This document shows positions 50,863 to 59,599 of a stretch of DNA of 64,000 nt, piece after piece (position 1 is the first letter of the stretch; each line of letters starts with the position of its first letter). The position numbers were made by a program, and so were the translations under genes. This DNA is from SXXH01 sp041165735. GTDB taxonomy: Bacteria > Planctomycetota > UBA1135 > GCA-002686595. The DNA lies in assembly GCA_046341775.1 (NCBI GenBank), contig JBKDQQ010000052.1:1-64000 (forward strand), written 5' to 3'. The notes beneath the pieces were generated by a model. That model saw only the letters and a list, made by a program, of their open reading frames with translations, made no database searches and had not been told where the DNA came from.

Positions 50863-53800
50863 ATGCGACACTCCAAGCTCCTGTTCCTCGGCCTGCAGCT
50901 CCTCCTGTGTTGGTGCGCTCCTGCGGTTCGAGCGCAGTCGGAGTGGACCGAGCTCGTCGACGGCAAGGGCCTGGCGGGATGGCGCGGCGAAGCGCGCTTC
51001 TGGTCGGTCGAAGACGGCGCCATCGTCGGCCGCAGCACGAAGGAGACTCCGTGCGACGCGACCACGTACCTGCTGCGCGACGGCCTCGAGTTCGAGGACT
51101 TCGAGCTGGTGGCCGAGTACAAGGTCGTCGGCGGCAACTCGGGCATCCAGTTCCGCAGCAAGGACCTCGGCGGCCACCAGGTGGCCGGGCCCCAGGCCGA
51201 CATCGAAGACGGGGACTCGTGGTCGGGTTGCCTGTACGAACAGGACGGGCGCGGCGTGATGACGACGCGCGGCGAACGCTGCGTCTTCGCGGACGGGCGC
51301 AAGGACGCGCGTCGCTTCGCCGACGGCAAGGAGCTGCAGCGGCGCGCCGTGCGCCGCCACGATTGGAACACCTACCGCGTCGTGGCCGTGGGCGGGACGA
51401 TCGTGCTCGAGATCAACGGCGTGCGCACCAGCGAGACGGTCGATCGCGATCCCGCGCGCGCCGTGCGCGGCCTGGTAGCCGTGCAGCTGCACGCGGGTCC
51501 GCCGATGGAAGTGCGCTACCGCTCGATCAAGGTGCGCCGCCTCGGGCCCGCCGACGAGCCCAAGCTCGACGAGATCGGCCACGGCACGGCCGAGCTGCAC
51601 CTGCTCCCCGGCCCGCTGCCGCATTGGTTGTGGGCCGGCGAGCAACCGGGACAGTCCGAGAGCGTGCTGCTCGAACGCGAGTTCGTCGTGCCCTTCGCCC
51701 CGGCGCGGGCGCGGCTCTTGGCCAGCGGCGACAACCATGTGGTGGCGTGGATCAACGGCCGGCGCCTCTTCGTGCACGACGACTGGAGCCGGCTGGCGGG
51801 CGCCGACGCGACGGGCGCCGTGGTCGAGGGCGCGAACGCATTGCAGCTCGCGGCGAGGAACGATGGCGGGCCGGCCGGTGCGTGGTGCGAACTGGTCGTC
51901 GCCGCGGCGGACGGTCGACGCATGCGGCTCGTCAGCGACGCCTCGTTCAGCTCCATCTCGCTGGTGGGCGAGGTCGACATCGAGTCGCTCGATCCGGCCT
52001 CCATCGAGCGCGGACGCACGGGGCCGGCCCACTCGTTCGGCGCCATGGGCGTCGCGCCGTGGGGCATGATCGACGACCAGGACGGCGCCACGAGCGATGC
52101 ACGAGTCCCCGCGGCGCTCGGCGCCGACGACATCGAGCTGGCCGAGGGCTTCGCCATCGAGCTCGTGCACCAACCCGATCCCGCCACGCAGGGGTCGTGG
52201 GTGGCCTTGTGCGAAGCACCGGGCGGATTCCTGTACGCGGCCGACCAGTACGGCTCGATCTGGCGCGCGCGCATGGCCGCGCGGCCGCTGGAGTTCGCGC
52301 GCGTGCCCGCCGCGGTCTCCGGCGCGCACGGATTGCTGTGGCACGGCGGCGCGTTGCACTGCGTCGTGGCCGAAGGCTCCGACGGCGCGCGCACCGGACT
52401 GTGGCGCGTCGACGATGTGGACGGCGACGGACTGCCCGACTCGCCGCGGCTGTTGCGCGCGTTCGAGGGCGGAGGCGAGCATGGTCCGCACGGCCTCGTC
52501 ACGGGTCCCGATGGTCGGATCTGGATCGTGGGCGGCAACCACACGAAGTTGCCGGATTGCGCGACGAGCCGCGTGCCCCGCCTGTGGGCCGAGGACGACC
52601 TCGTGCCCACCATCGAGGACCCGCGCGGCCACGCCAACGGCATCCGCGCGCCCGGCGGCTGGATCGTGGCCGTCGGCGACGACGGACGCGACTTCGAGCT
52701 GTGGTCGATGGGCTACCGCAACGCCTACGACCTGGCCTTCGACGCGCGCGGCGAGTTGTACACCTGGGATTCCGACATGGAGTGGGACGTCGGCGCGCCT
52801 TGGTACAGGCCCGTGAGGATCGTGCAGGCCGTGTCTGGTTCCGACTTCGGCTGGCGCACGGGCTCGTCGAACTGGCCGACAAGTTGGCTTGACACCTTGC
52901 CCTCGACCGCCGATCTCGGGCGCGGTTCCCCCACCGGCCTCGCCTTCGGCACCGGGCTCGCGGCGCCGGAGCGTTGGCAGCGCGCGCTCTACGCCTGCGA
53001 CTGGTCCTTCGGCACGATCTGGGCCCTCGACGTCCACGAGGCCGGCGCCGGCTCGCGCGCCGCGGCCATCCCCTTCCTGCGCGGCACGCCCTTCCCGGCC
53101 ACGGACATCATCGTCGGATCCGACGGCGCCTTGTGGATCAGCACCGGTGGACGGCGCACTCGTTCCGGCGTGTACCGCGCGCATTGGAGCGGAGGCGGGA
53201 GCTTCGCGCCCGCGGCCGTTCCGCCCGCTTCCGAGTCGCTGGTCGCGCGGCGCGCGCTCGAGCGCTTGCACGGTCCGGGACGCGCCTGGTCGGCCGACGA
53301 CGCGCGCGGCGTGGTGGCCGCGCTGCGCGGCGGCGACCGCCACCTCGCGCACGCGGCGCGCGCGGCCCTCGAGCACGCCGATGCGGCGCGCTTCGACGCC
53401 ATCGTCGAGGCGGCGGGCGCGCCCGATGCCGATCTCGTGCTCGTCGCCTTGCGCCGCTTCCCGGCCGAGCGTCGCGCGCTGGCGCTGGAGCACCTCGCTC
53501 GGCTGGAGCGGGACTCGCTCGAGGCGCGCCGCGACTGGCTGCGCCTCGCGCAGCTCGCCTGCCTCAGGTTGGCGCCGCTTTCCGGCGCGGAGGAAGCCGC
53601 GCTGCGCGCGCAGGTCGAAGCCCTCGAGTTCCGCCGCGACGAGCGCGCCGATCGCGACCTCGCCGCGCTGCTCGCCCATTTCGGCGGGGACGGCAACTTG
53701 TCGCGCCTCGTCGCGCGACTCGAGGACGAGCCGGAGCAGGAGGAACAGTTGCACCTCGGCCACGCCATCGCCGCGGCGCGCGGGCCGATCGGCCTCGATC

Positions 53801-54471
53801 TGCGGCGACGCTTCCTCGAGAGGTGGAACACGATCCAACCGCGGATGCGCGGCGGCGAGTCGCTGGAGCTGTACGCCGAGCGCATCCGCGAGCGCTTCGT
53901 GGCGGCCATCCCCGCCGCGGAGCTGGCGCACCTCGCGGACGCGATCCGCGCACCGGCGCGCGCGCAGGCCGCGCCCGCCGCGGCCCCGCGCAAGGCGCCC
54001 GTGCGCAGCTGGACCCGCGACGAAGTCCGCCGGCTGCTCGCCGACGGCTCGGCCACGACGAGCGCCGCGCGGGGCCGCGCCGCGTGGGAGGCCGCCACTT
54101 GCGGCGCCTGCCACCGCATCGCCGGCGAAGGCGGCTCGAGCGGGCCGGACCTGACGACCTTGGGCTCGCGCTTCGGGGTCGAGGACCTGCTGGATTCCCT
54201 GTTCGAGCCTTCGCGCACGATCTCCGACCAGTACGCCGACACGGAGATCCAGACCGCGGAGGGCGACCTCCACGTGGGGCGCGTCGAGGGAACCAGGGAT
54301 GGCGCGCTGAGGCTGGTCGAACCGAGCGGCCAGGTGGTCGAGATCGACGAGGCCTCGATCGTCGTCAAGCGGCCGTGGAAGGTGTCGCGCATGCCCGCGG
54401 GGCTGCTCGACCATCTGCAGGCCGACGAGGTTCGGGCCCTGGTCGACTACTCGCTGGGGCGCGCGCGCTGA
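50863..54471 (+). CDS. DUF1080/beta-propeller/cytochrome c fusion protein (PVC type)
   Basis: A 1202-residue secreted protein. After a signal peptide (LLFLGLQLLLCWCAPAVRAQ) come: a DUF1080 (3-keto-disaccharide-hydrolase-like) domain, residues about 25-225, starting WTELVDGKGLAGWRGEA with GNSGIQFRSKD; a linker with WLWAGEQPGQ; a PVC-type dehydrogenase beta-propeller (about 420-790; ELAEGFAIELVHQPD, GPHGLVTGPDGRIWIVGGNHTK); a helical repeat region; and a class I cytochrome c domain with CGACH near residue 1080 plus the terminal DQYADTEIQTAEGDLHVGRVEG and SRMPAGLLDHLQADEV blocks. It probably oxidises or cleaves sugars at the cell surface. It holds an imperfect palindrome at 52878. Confidence 0.88.
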   Translation: MRHSKLLFLGLQLLLCWCAPAVRAQSEWTELVDGKGLAGWRGEARFWSVEDGAIVGRSTKETPCDATTYLLRDGLEFEDFELVAEYKVVGGNSGIQFRSKDLGGHQVAGPQADIEDGDSWSGCLYEQDGRGVMTTRGERCVFADGRKDARRFADGKELQRRAVRRHDWNTYRVVAVGGTIVLEINGVRTSETVDRDPARAVRGLVAVQLHAGPPMEVRYRSIKVRRLGPADEPKLDEIGHGTAELHLLPGPLPHWLWAGEQPGQSESVLLEREFVVPFAPARARLLASGDNHVVAWINGRRLFVHDDWSRLAGADATGAVVEGANALQLAARNDGGPAGAWCELVVAAADGRRMRLVSDASFSSISLVGEVDIESLDPASIERGRTGPAHSFGAMGVAPWGMIDDQDGATSDARVPAALGADDIELAEGFAIELVHQPDPATQGSWVALCEAPGGFLYAADQYGSIWRARMAARPLEFARVPAAVSGAHGLLWHGGALHCVVAEGSDGARTGLWRVDDVDGDGLPDSPRLLRAFEGGGEHGPHGLVTGPDGRIWIVGGNHTKLPDCATSRVPRLWAEDDLVPTIEDPRGHANGIRAPGGWIVAVGDDGRDFELWSMGYRNAYDLAFDARGELYTWDSDMEWDVGAPWYRPVRIVQAVSGSDFGWRTGSSNWPTSWLDTLPSTADLGRGSPTGLAFGTGLAAPERWQRALYACDWSFGTIWALDVHEAGAGSRAAAIPFLRGTPFPATDIIVGSDGALWISTGGRRTRSGVYRAHWSGGGSFAPAAVPPASESLVARRALERLHGPGRAWSADDARGVVAALRGGDRHLAHAARAALEHADAARFDAIVEAAGAPDADLVLVALRRFPAERRALALEHLARLERDSLEARRDWLRLAQLACLRLAPLSGAEEAALRAQVEALEFRRDERADRDLAALLAHFGGDGNLSRLVARLEDEPEQEEQLHLGHAIAAARGPIGLDLRRRFLERWNTIQPRMRGGESLELYAERIRERFVAAIPAAELAHLADAIRAPARAQAAPAAAPRKAPVRSWTRDEVRRLLADGSATTSAARGRAAWEAATCGACHRIAGEGGSSGPDLTTLGSRFGVEDLLDSLFEPSRTISDQYADTEIQTAEGDLHVGRVEGTRDGALRLVEPSGQVVEIDEASIVVKRPWKVSRMPAGLLDHLQADEVRALVDYSLGRAR
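52878..52893. repeat. Dispersed palindrome, one mismatch
   Basis: GACAA-GTTGGC-TTGAC, inside the DUF1080 fusion gene; in frame it encodes T-S-W-L-D. Confidence 0.45.
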
Positions 54472-54484
54472 GCGCCGTCCGCGC

Positions 54485-55207
54485 CTAGTCCCCGAGCAGC
54501 AGCGGCAGCAGCGTGGGCTCCACGCGCTTGTACAGCTCGGAGGTGGCGCGCACGTCGCGCAGGCAGTACTCGCCGATGTCCTCGATGCGGCCCTGCCTGT
54601 AGACGCGCGCCACCTGGCTGCCGTCGATGGAACCCTTGGGGCTCTCGACGTCGAAGCGGCGGCACCAGTATTCGAGTCCGTAGGACTCGCGCGTCGCGCC
54701 TTGGAAGTTGAAGACTTCCATCAGGTCGCAGTGGTCGCGCATCTCCCAGCGCTTCGGCAGCAGGTTGCGCGTCGGACGCACCCCGTGCTGCGCGGAGCGG
54801 ATCATGAGCATCGGCGCGTCGTAGCCGCGTCCGTTGAACGACACGAGGCGCGGCACGCGACCGCTCGAGGCTCGACCGACCAGTTGCCAGAACCGCTCCA
54901 GCACCTGCTTCTCGTCGCCGCGGAAGATCTTCGAATCCTTGACGCGCTCGAAGTCGCGTTCCGGCGCGTGCGCGCCCTCGAGCAGGATCATCCCGCGGTC
55001 CTCGCGCACCAGCCACATGCCGATGGCGATGATCTTGCCGAGGCCGGGGTAGAGGCCGGTGCGCTCGGGCACCGCCGCGCGGTCGTGCTCGTCGCGCGCG
55101 CGCGACAACAGGTACCCGCGGGTGGTCTCGTCGACCTCCTCCCACAAGTACCCGGCGACCTCGATGTCGAAGGCGATGACGGGTTGCGCGTGCCTCGATT
55201 CGTTCAT
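54485..55207 (-). CDS. DnaQ-like 3'-5' exonuclease (PolB-exonuclease type)
   Basis: A 240-residue protein of the RNase-H-like 3'-5' exonuclease fold. Motif I is AFDIEVAGY (Asp14, Glu16), motif II is in RLVSFNGRGYDAPML, and motif III has YCLRDVRATSELYKR. The layout resembles the stand-alone exonucleases related to the DNA polymerase B exonuclease domain. Probable role: trimming single-stranded DNA in repair or proofreading. It converges with the DUF1080 gene (13-base gap between the stops). Confidence 0.85.
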   Translation of the reverse strand: MNESRHAQPVIAFDIEVAGYLWEEVDETTRGYLLSRARDEHDRAAVPERTGLYPGLGKIIAIGMWLVREDRGMILLEGAHAPERDFERVKDSKIFRGDEKQVLERFWQLVGRASSGRVPRLVSFNGRGYDAPMLMIRSAQHGVRPTRNLLPKRWEMRDHCDLMEVFNFQGATRESYGLEYWCRRFDVESPKGSIDGSQVARVYRQGRIEDIGEYCLRDVRATSELYKRVEPTLLPLLLGD

Positions 55208-55238
55208 GCTGCGGCGTCCTCGCGCCGTGCGCGCGAGG

Positions 55239-57431
55239 TTAGCGCGCGACGGGCGTCGCGACGAGCATGCGCCTCCTGGAGCGCAGCCACAGCCACGCGG
55301 CGCACAGGACCACGGGCGCGAAGCCCGCCGCCCCGCGCCCCGGATCGGAGGGCGCGGCGGCGATCGAACAGCCTCCGCCGCCGGAGGAGGACGACTCCCA
55401 TGTGTAGGCGCCGGCCACGAGCGCGACGAAGGTGCCCGAGGGATCGCGCACGAGCACCGAGGCTCCGCCCGGCGGACCGGGAGGGGCTTCGACCTGCACG
55501 AACCCGCCGCCTTGGCGCGCGGCGATCACCGCCGCGACGCCGCCCTCGCCCGTGGTGGGATCGGCGCCGAAGACCACTTCGAGTTCGGTCGGGAGGTTCT
55601 CCCCCTCGATCGAGACCAGCGCGCCGCCCGAGCTGGGTCCCGAGGCGGGCGAGATCGACGACAGCCTCGGATCCGGGCTCGAGTGGAACAGGAACGCGCC
55701 GCTGGCGACCTGGCCGGAGGGGGAACGCAACTCGAGCATGTACGGTCCGCCGGCCGGAGCCGGTCGCGTGCGGAAGCTCAGCGTGCGCGCATCGACCAGC
55801 TCGATCTCGTCCTGCACCACGCCGTCGATGGAGATGCTCGAGCCGGCCTCGAAGTCGACGCCGACCACGTGGACGAGCGTGCCGCCCTCCGCGCTGCCGG
55901 CGGCGGGGAAGACGACCTCGATCGAGGGCGTCGCGGCGACGAGGAGCGCGTCGTCCTTGCGGCCTTCGACTCCGCTCTCGTCGATCACGACCACGTCGCG
56001 CGCGCCGGGCTGGTCGGCGCGCAGCTCGATGCGCAGGCGCGTGTCGTCGATGTACTGCAAGCCGTCGCCCTGCGCGTAGATGTGCGGCCCCGCGACGACC
56101 ACGCAACCCGGCCGGAAGCCTGATCCCTGCACGAGGATCGAGGCGCCTCCGGAGGGCGAGGCCTGCGCGGGCGAAAGCGACAGCACCTGCGGGTTCGCCG
56201 GCGACACGTCGAGCACGCCCGTGGCGACGGCGAGTTCGCCCAGCGTCGTGCGCGCCTCGAGGTCGACCGGGCCGAGCTCCGCGCCCGGGGCCGCGGTCGC
56301 GACGAACGACACGGCGGAACCGAACCAGGAGACGTTCGAGATGGCTACATCGGAGCGGCTCGACTCCAGCGTGGAGCCGTGCGCGAGCCCCGAGCCCGAC
56401 AAGCTGCACGCGCGCGGCACGCCGGGAGCCAACCGCAAGGGCAAGTCGTCCCACGCGCGGCCCAGCACCACGGAATGGTCGAGGGCCAGGGTGCGTGCGC
56501 CGATCGAGGTGGTCGCGCCCGCGGCGACCTGGTGCACGCCCAGGGGAGTGGCCCCGAAGTCGACCTGCACGGCGCTCGTCGTCGAGAGGTTCCCGACGAC
56601 CACCGGTCCGTCGAGCGGCGCGGCGTAGATCTCCCACGAGCCCGCGTCGAGTCCGCGGATGGCGAAGTCGCCGTTCGAGGCGGAGAGGGTCGCGCCGCGC
56701 GGCGTGCCGTCCAGCGCGCGCGCGACCACGTGCGCGCCGGCGATCGCTCCGCCCCCGGCGCGGCGCACGACGCCGGAGATGGTCGCGTGCGGTCGCGACG
56801 GGTACGCATGGCGCATCCCGCCCGCGTCGTCCGTCGACAAGCTCCTGTGCGACGTGATCGCGGTGTCGACGTAGGGGTACATGGTCGCGGCGCAATGCGG
56901 CGAATGGTCGAGCCCCAGCAGGTGGCCGAGCTCGTGCGCGGCGACGTCCTGCACGTCGAAGCGGCCCGTCTGGCCGGAGGTCGTGAACATCCAGTCGCGA
57001 CCGTTGAAGATCACGTCGGCGTCGGTGATCACGCCCGAGGCGTTGAACCAGATCGGCGTGACGGCCACCACGCCGCCGCCCGCGAAGAAGCCCGAAGTCC
57101 CGGCCTCGTCGAACCACACGAGGTGCAGGTCGTCGCTCTGCCAGTCGGTGCGCGCGCGTTGCGAGGCGGAGGTCGCCTCCACCAGGCGCGCGCTCGAACC
57201 TGGCGCTTCGTTCCAGGCGCGCGCGGCGAGGCGCACCGCGGTGGTCTCCGAATCGTCGGCGATGTCGGCGCTGCCCGTGGATGACACGACGAAGCGCACC
57301 GACGATGGATCGGACCAGCGCAGCGCCGCGCCCGTGCCCGTGTGGACCAGTCGCAGGTGGCCGGCGACCGCGCCGGCGAAGAGGCCGACCGCCGCGACCG
57401 CGAGCAGCTTGCGTCCGCTCGTCGAGCGCAC
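55239..57431 (-). CDS. Secreted matrixin-like zinc metalloprotease with IPT/TIG domains and C-terminal sorting tail
   Basis: A 730-residue protein. The signal peptide is at residues 7-24. A matrixin/metzincin catalytic domain has HELGHLLGLDHS near residue 162 (three zinc His plus catalytic Glu), followed by MYPYVDT, the Met-turn. Then come a carboxypeptidase-regulatory-like module (ISGVVRRAGGGAIAGAHVV) and three or four IPT/TIG Ig-like domains (SLSPAQASPSGGASILVQGSGFRPG). The tail SSSSGGGGCS (residues about 680-689), a hydrophobic helix and RSRRR resemble a MYXO-CTERM/GlyGly-CTERM-like sorting signal. Start GTG at 57431, overlapping nothing; the upstream gene's stop is 1 base away. Confidence 0.85.
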   Translation of the reverse strand: MRSTSGRKLLAVAAVGLFAGAVAGHLRLVHTGTGAALRWSDPSSVRFVVSSTGSADIADDSETTAVRLAARAWNEAPGSSARLVEATSASQRARTDWQSDDLHLVWFDEAGTSGFFAGGGVVAVTPIWFNASGVITDADVIFNGRDWMFTTSGQTGRFDVQDVAAHELGHLLGLDHSPHCAATMYPYVDTAITSHRSLSTDDAGGMRHAYPSRPHATISGVVRRAGGGAIAGAHVVARALDGTPRGATLSASNGDFAIRGLDAGSWEIYAAPLDGPVVVGNLSTTSAVQVDFGATPLGVHQVAAGATTSIGARTLALDHSVVLGRAWDDLPLRLAPGVPRACSLSGSGLAHGSTLESSRSDVAISNVSWFGSAVSFVATAAPGAELGPVDLEARTTLGELAVATGVLDVSPANPQVLSLSPAQASPSGGASILVQGSGFRPGCVVVAGPHIYAQGDGLQYIDDTRLRIELRADQPGARDVVVIDESGVEGRKDDALLVAATPSIEVVFPAAGSAEGGTLVHVVGVDFEAGSSISIDGVVQDEIELVDARTLSFRTRPAPAGGPYMLELRSPSGQVASGAFLFHSSPDPRLSSISPASGPSSGGALVSIEGENLPTELEVVFGADPTTGEGGVAAVIAARQGGGFVQVEAPPGPPGGASVLVRDPSGTFVALVAGAYTWESSSSGGGGCSIAAAPSDPGRGAAGFAPVVLCAAWLWLRSRRRMLVATPVAR

Positions 57432-57432
57432 G

Positions 57433-58020
57433 CTAGCGGCCTCCCGCGCCGCGATCGGCGCGCGTCGCCTTGGCCGCCTCGATGCGCGCCACCAGCGCGG
57501 CGTAGTCGGACTCCGAACCCTCCTCGGCGGGCGCGAGCGCGCCGCCCTCGAGCAAGGCGAGGCCGTCGAGCTCGCGCGCCACGCGGCGTCCGCCGCGCGC
57601 GTCGCGCACCACGCGCAAGGCGCCCTGCGCGAGGCCCGTGGGCATGCGCATGCCGTGCTCGTCGGGGCGCGAGAGGAAGAGGATGTACTCGCCGCCGATC
57701 TCGAGCCGCGGCATGCCCGGCAGCACCATGCCCGAGCCGTCCGGCAGCACCCCGCCGGGCAGGGACACCGACACGAGTCCGCGCTCGGCGCCCACGAAGG
57801 CGCGCGACACCTCGATGATGTGCTCGCCTACGACGAGCCCGCGCGCATCGCGCGCCGCGCGCTTGGAGAGCACGCGCGCCTCGATCGCGTCGTCGCACGA
57901 CTGCACGAGCTGCTCGACCTCCATGCGACGGGCCGTGCCGGCCTCGACGATCGAGGCGCACGGCGACTGCAGCACGAATCCCAGCAGGCCTGACGCGAGG
58001 AACACCGTGATCGGGCGCAT
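57433..58020 (-). CDS. Unknown secreted protein encoded next to the metalloprotease
   Basis: A 195-residue protein with a signal peptide (ITVFLASGLLGFVLQSPCAS). The mature part has CDDAIEARVLSKRAARDARGLVVGEHIIEVSRAFVGAERGLVSVSLPGGVL and GGEYILFLSRPDEHGMRMPTG, a beta-rich pattern I know only from hypothetical proteins found next to matrixin-like proteases. It ends 1 base before the GTG of the protease gene, so the two are transcribed together. It may be a chaperone, inhibitor or partner; that is inference. Confidence 0.65.
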   Translation of the reverse strand: MRPITVFLASGLLGFVLQSPCASIVEAGTARRMEVEQLVQSCDDAIEARVLSKRAARDARGLVVGEHIIEVSRAFVGAERGLVSVSLPGGVLPDGSGMVLPGMPRLEIGGEYILFLSRPDEHGMRMPTGLAQGALRVVRDARGGRRVARELDGLALLEGGALAPAEEGSESDYAALVARIEAAKATRADRGAGGR

Positions 58021-58278
58021 GGAAGGACTTTCGCGGGGCGGCGCGCCGGGGTGGCGACGCTCGCGGCGCCGGGGCTGGCGCCGTCGCCAAGGACATCGGA
58101 CGCGCGCGGGCTCGCGCTTGAAGCGGCGGGTCGTCGACCTTCCCGACGACGGGGCCGCGCGACCCGCGAGTCCGCCACGCGGCCCGGGGGAGGCGACGGA
58201 CGCTCAAGATCGACTCGCGTCGCGCCCGATCACGGCCCAGCGGACCACCACCCGCCCCGCGGGCTCCGCGCACCACGC

Positions 58279-59121
58279 ATGGCCATCCAACCCGGCTCGC
58301 CCGTCCTGTCGGGCAACTTCACCATCCCGACCCTGCCGAGCGTCGTGCAGCGACTGCAGAAGCTGCTCGAGCAACCCGACGCCGGCGTGCGCGAGATCGC
58401 CGCGGTGGTCGAGGAGGACGCTCCGCTGGCGGCCAAGGTGCTGAAGATCGCCAACTCGAGCTTCTACGGCCTGCGCGAGAAGGTGGTCTCGACGAGGCAC
58501 GCCGCGTCGGTGCTGGGCGTGCGCGTGCTGCGCGGAGTTGTCACGCAAGCCTCGGTCATCCGCCAGTTCGACCACCTCGCGCACGGCCCCTTCGACCTGG
58601 ACGCGTTGTGGCGCCACTCGATCCTGTGCGCGCAGGCGAGCCAGTTCGCGGGCAAGCGCGCGCGCGGCGCGATCGGACTCGCGCCCGACGAGCTGCACGC
58701 CTGCGGCCTGCTGCACGACCTCGGCAAGGTCGTGCTGCTCGACAACCTGCGCGAGCGCTATCTCGAGCTGGTCGCCGCGGCGCTCGCGCGCGATGTCGAG
58801 CTCGTGGTGGTGGAACGCGAGGCGCTGGGCTTCGACCACGCCGAAGTGGGCCACGTGGTGGCCACGCGCTGGGGCCTGCCCGCGCAGGTCTGCGGCGCCA
58901 TCCTGCTGCACCACGCGTCGCGCGAGCGCACCTTGGCGGAACCGGCTGCGCTGCTGGTCGAGCGCTGCAACCAGTTCGTGCACGCCTCCGAGCGGCACGG
59001 ATCCGCGGCGGCCATGGAGGTGTTCGACCGCGAGGCCTTGCGCGCGCTGGGCCTCCTGGTGCGCGATGTGGAAGAGCTTTCCGAGTTCGTCCAGTCCGCG
59101 CGCGGCTCGGTGGAGATCTAG
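58279..59121 (+). CDS. HDOD-domain protein
   Basis: A 280-residue protein that is one HDOD domain: PTLPSVVQRLQKLLEQPDAGVREIAAVVEEDAPLAAKVLKIANSSFYGL near the N-terminus, VLGVRVLRGVV, GLLHDLGKVVLLDNL (HD pair retained), and FDHAEVGHVVATRWGLP. HDOD proteins are usually signalling scaffolds; the retained HD alone does not show enzyme activity. The ATG at 58279 is the only one close to the conserved start. The 258 bases upstream of it hold no gene that I can support. Confidence 0.85.
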   Translation: MAIQPGSPVLSGNFTIPTLPSVVQRLQKLLEQPDAGVREIAAVVEEDAPLAAKVLKIANSSFYGLREKVVSTRHAASVLGVRVLRGVVTQASVIRQFDHLAHGPFDLDALWRHSILCAQASQFAGKRARGAIGLAPDELHACGLLHDLGKVVLLDNLRERYLELVAAALARDVELVVVEREALGFDHAEVGHVVATRWGLPAQVCGAILLHHASRERTLAEPAALLVERCNQFVHASERHGSAAAMEVFDREALRALGLLVRDVEELSEFVQSARGSVEI

Positions 59122-59187
59122 GCCGCCGAAGCGCGTTCGGTGGCGCGCCGGATCCCCGAATCCGCCGGCACGCGGTGCGGCAGGGGC

Positions 59188-59193
59188 TAGTCT
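59188..59193 (+). promoter_or_regulatory. -10-like TAGTCT box for the small gene at 59200
   Basis: TAGTCT ends 6 bases before the GTG at 59200, the same arrangement as at 42857. This favours the GTG over the ATG at 59251 as the start. Confidence 0.4.
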
Positions 59194-59199
59194 TCCTTC

Positions 59200-59568
59200 G
59201 TGTCGCGATCTCCGCGGCGCGAGCCCCCCCCGGCCCTCCTCATCCGCTCCATGGACTCACCTGCATTGCTCGCGGCATTGTGCGCCAAGCACGGCCTGCC
59301 GACCGCCTACGCGGCCCACCTCGTGCCCGCCGTGGCGAAGGCGATGGATCTGCAGGGCGCCGCCCGCGACGAGATCCTCGCCGTGGTGGAGCGCTCGATC
59401 GCACTGCGCGCGCAGGGCCTCGCCGACGAGGAGCGCAAGTACGCGCACCTCGACCACGAGTTGCTGGTGGCGACGGCGCGCACCCTGCACGCATGGCGCC
59501 CCGACGAAGCGCTGCTCGCGGTCGGCGAGTCCGTGCAACGCTTCCGCGAGCAGGGCGGCGCGGGCTGA
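59200..59568 (+). CDS. Small protein of unknown function
   Basis: A 122-residue protein if it starts at GTG 59200, or 105 residues from ATG 59251. No signal peptide. It is helix-rich: LLAALCAKHGLPTAYAAHLVPAVAKAMDLQGAARDEILAVVERSIALRAQ, then DHELLVATARTLHAW. No recognised family. It is flanked by HDOD (same strand) and the copper-binding-like protein (converging). I prefer the GTG because of the -10-like box directly upstream. Confidence 0.5.
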   Translation: MSRSPRREPPPALLIRSMDSPALLAALCAKHGLPTAYAAHLVPAVAKAMDLQGAARDEILAVVERSIALRAQGLADEERKYAHLDHELLVATARTLHAWRPDEALLAVGESVQRFREQGGAG

Positions 59569-59599
59569 GCGGACCCGGCGCCAGGCGCCCGCGGCGGCC

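Noticed and set aside
58021..58278. Gene in the 258-base gap before HDOD
   Set aside because: No frame shows coding character and no RNA-like structure stands out beyond general GC richness.
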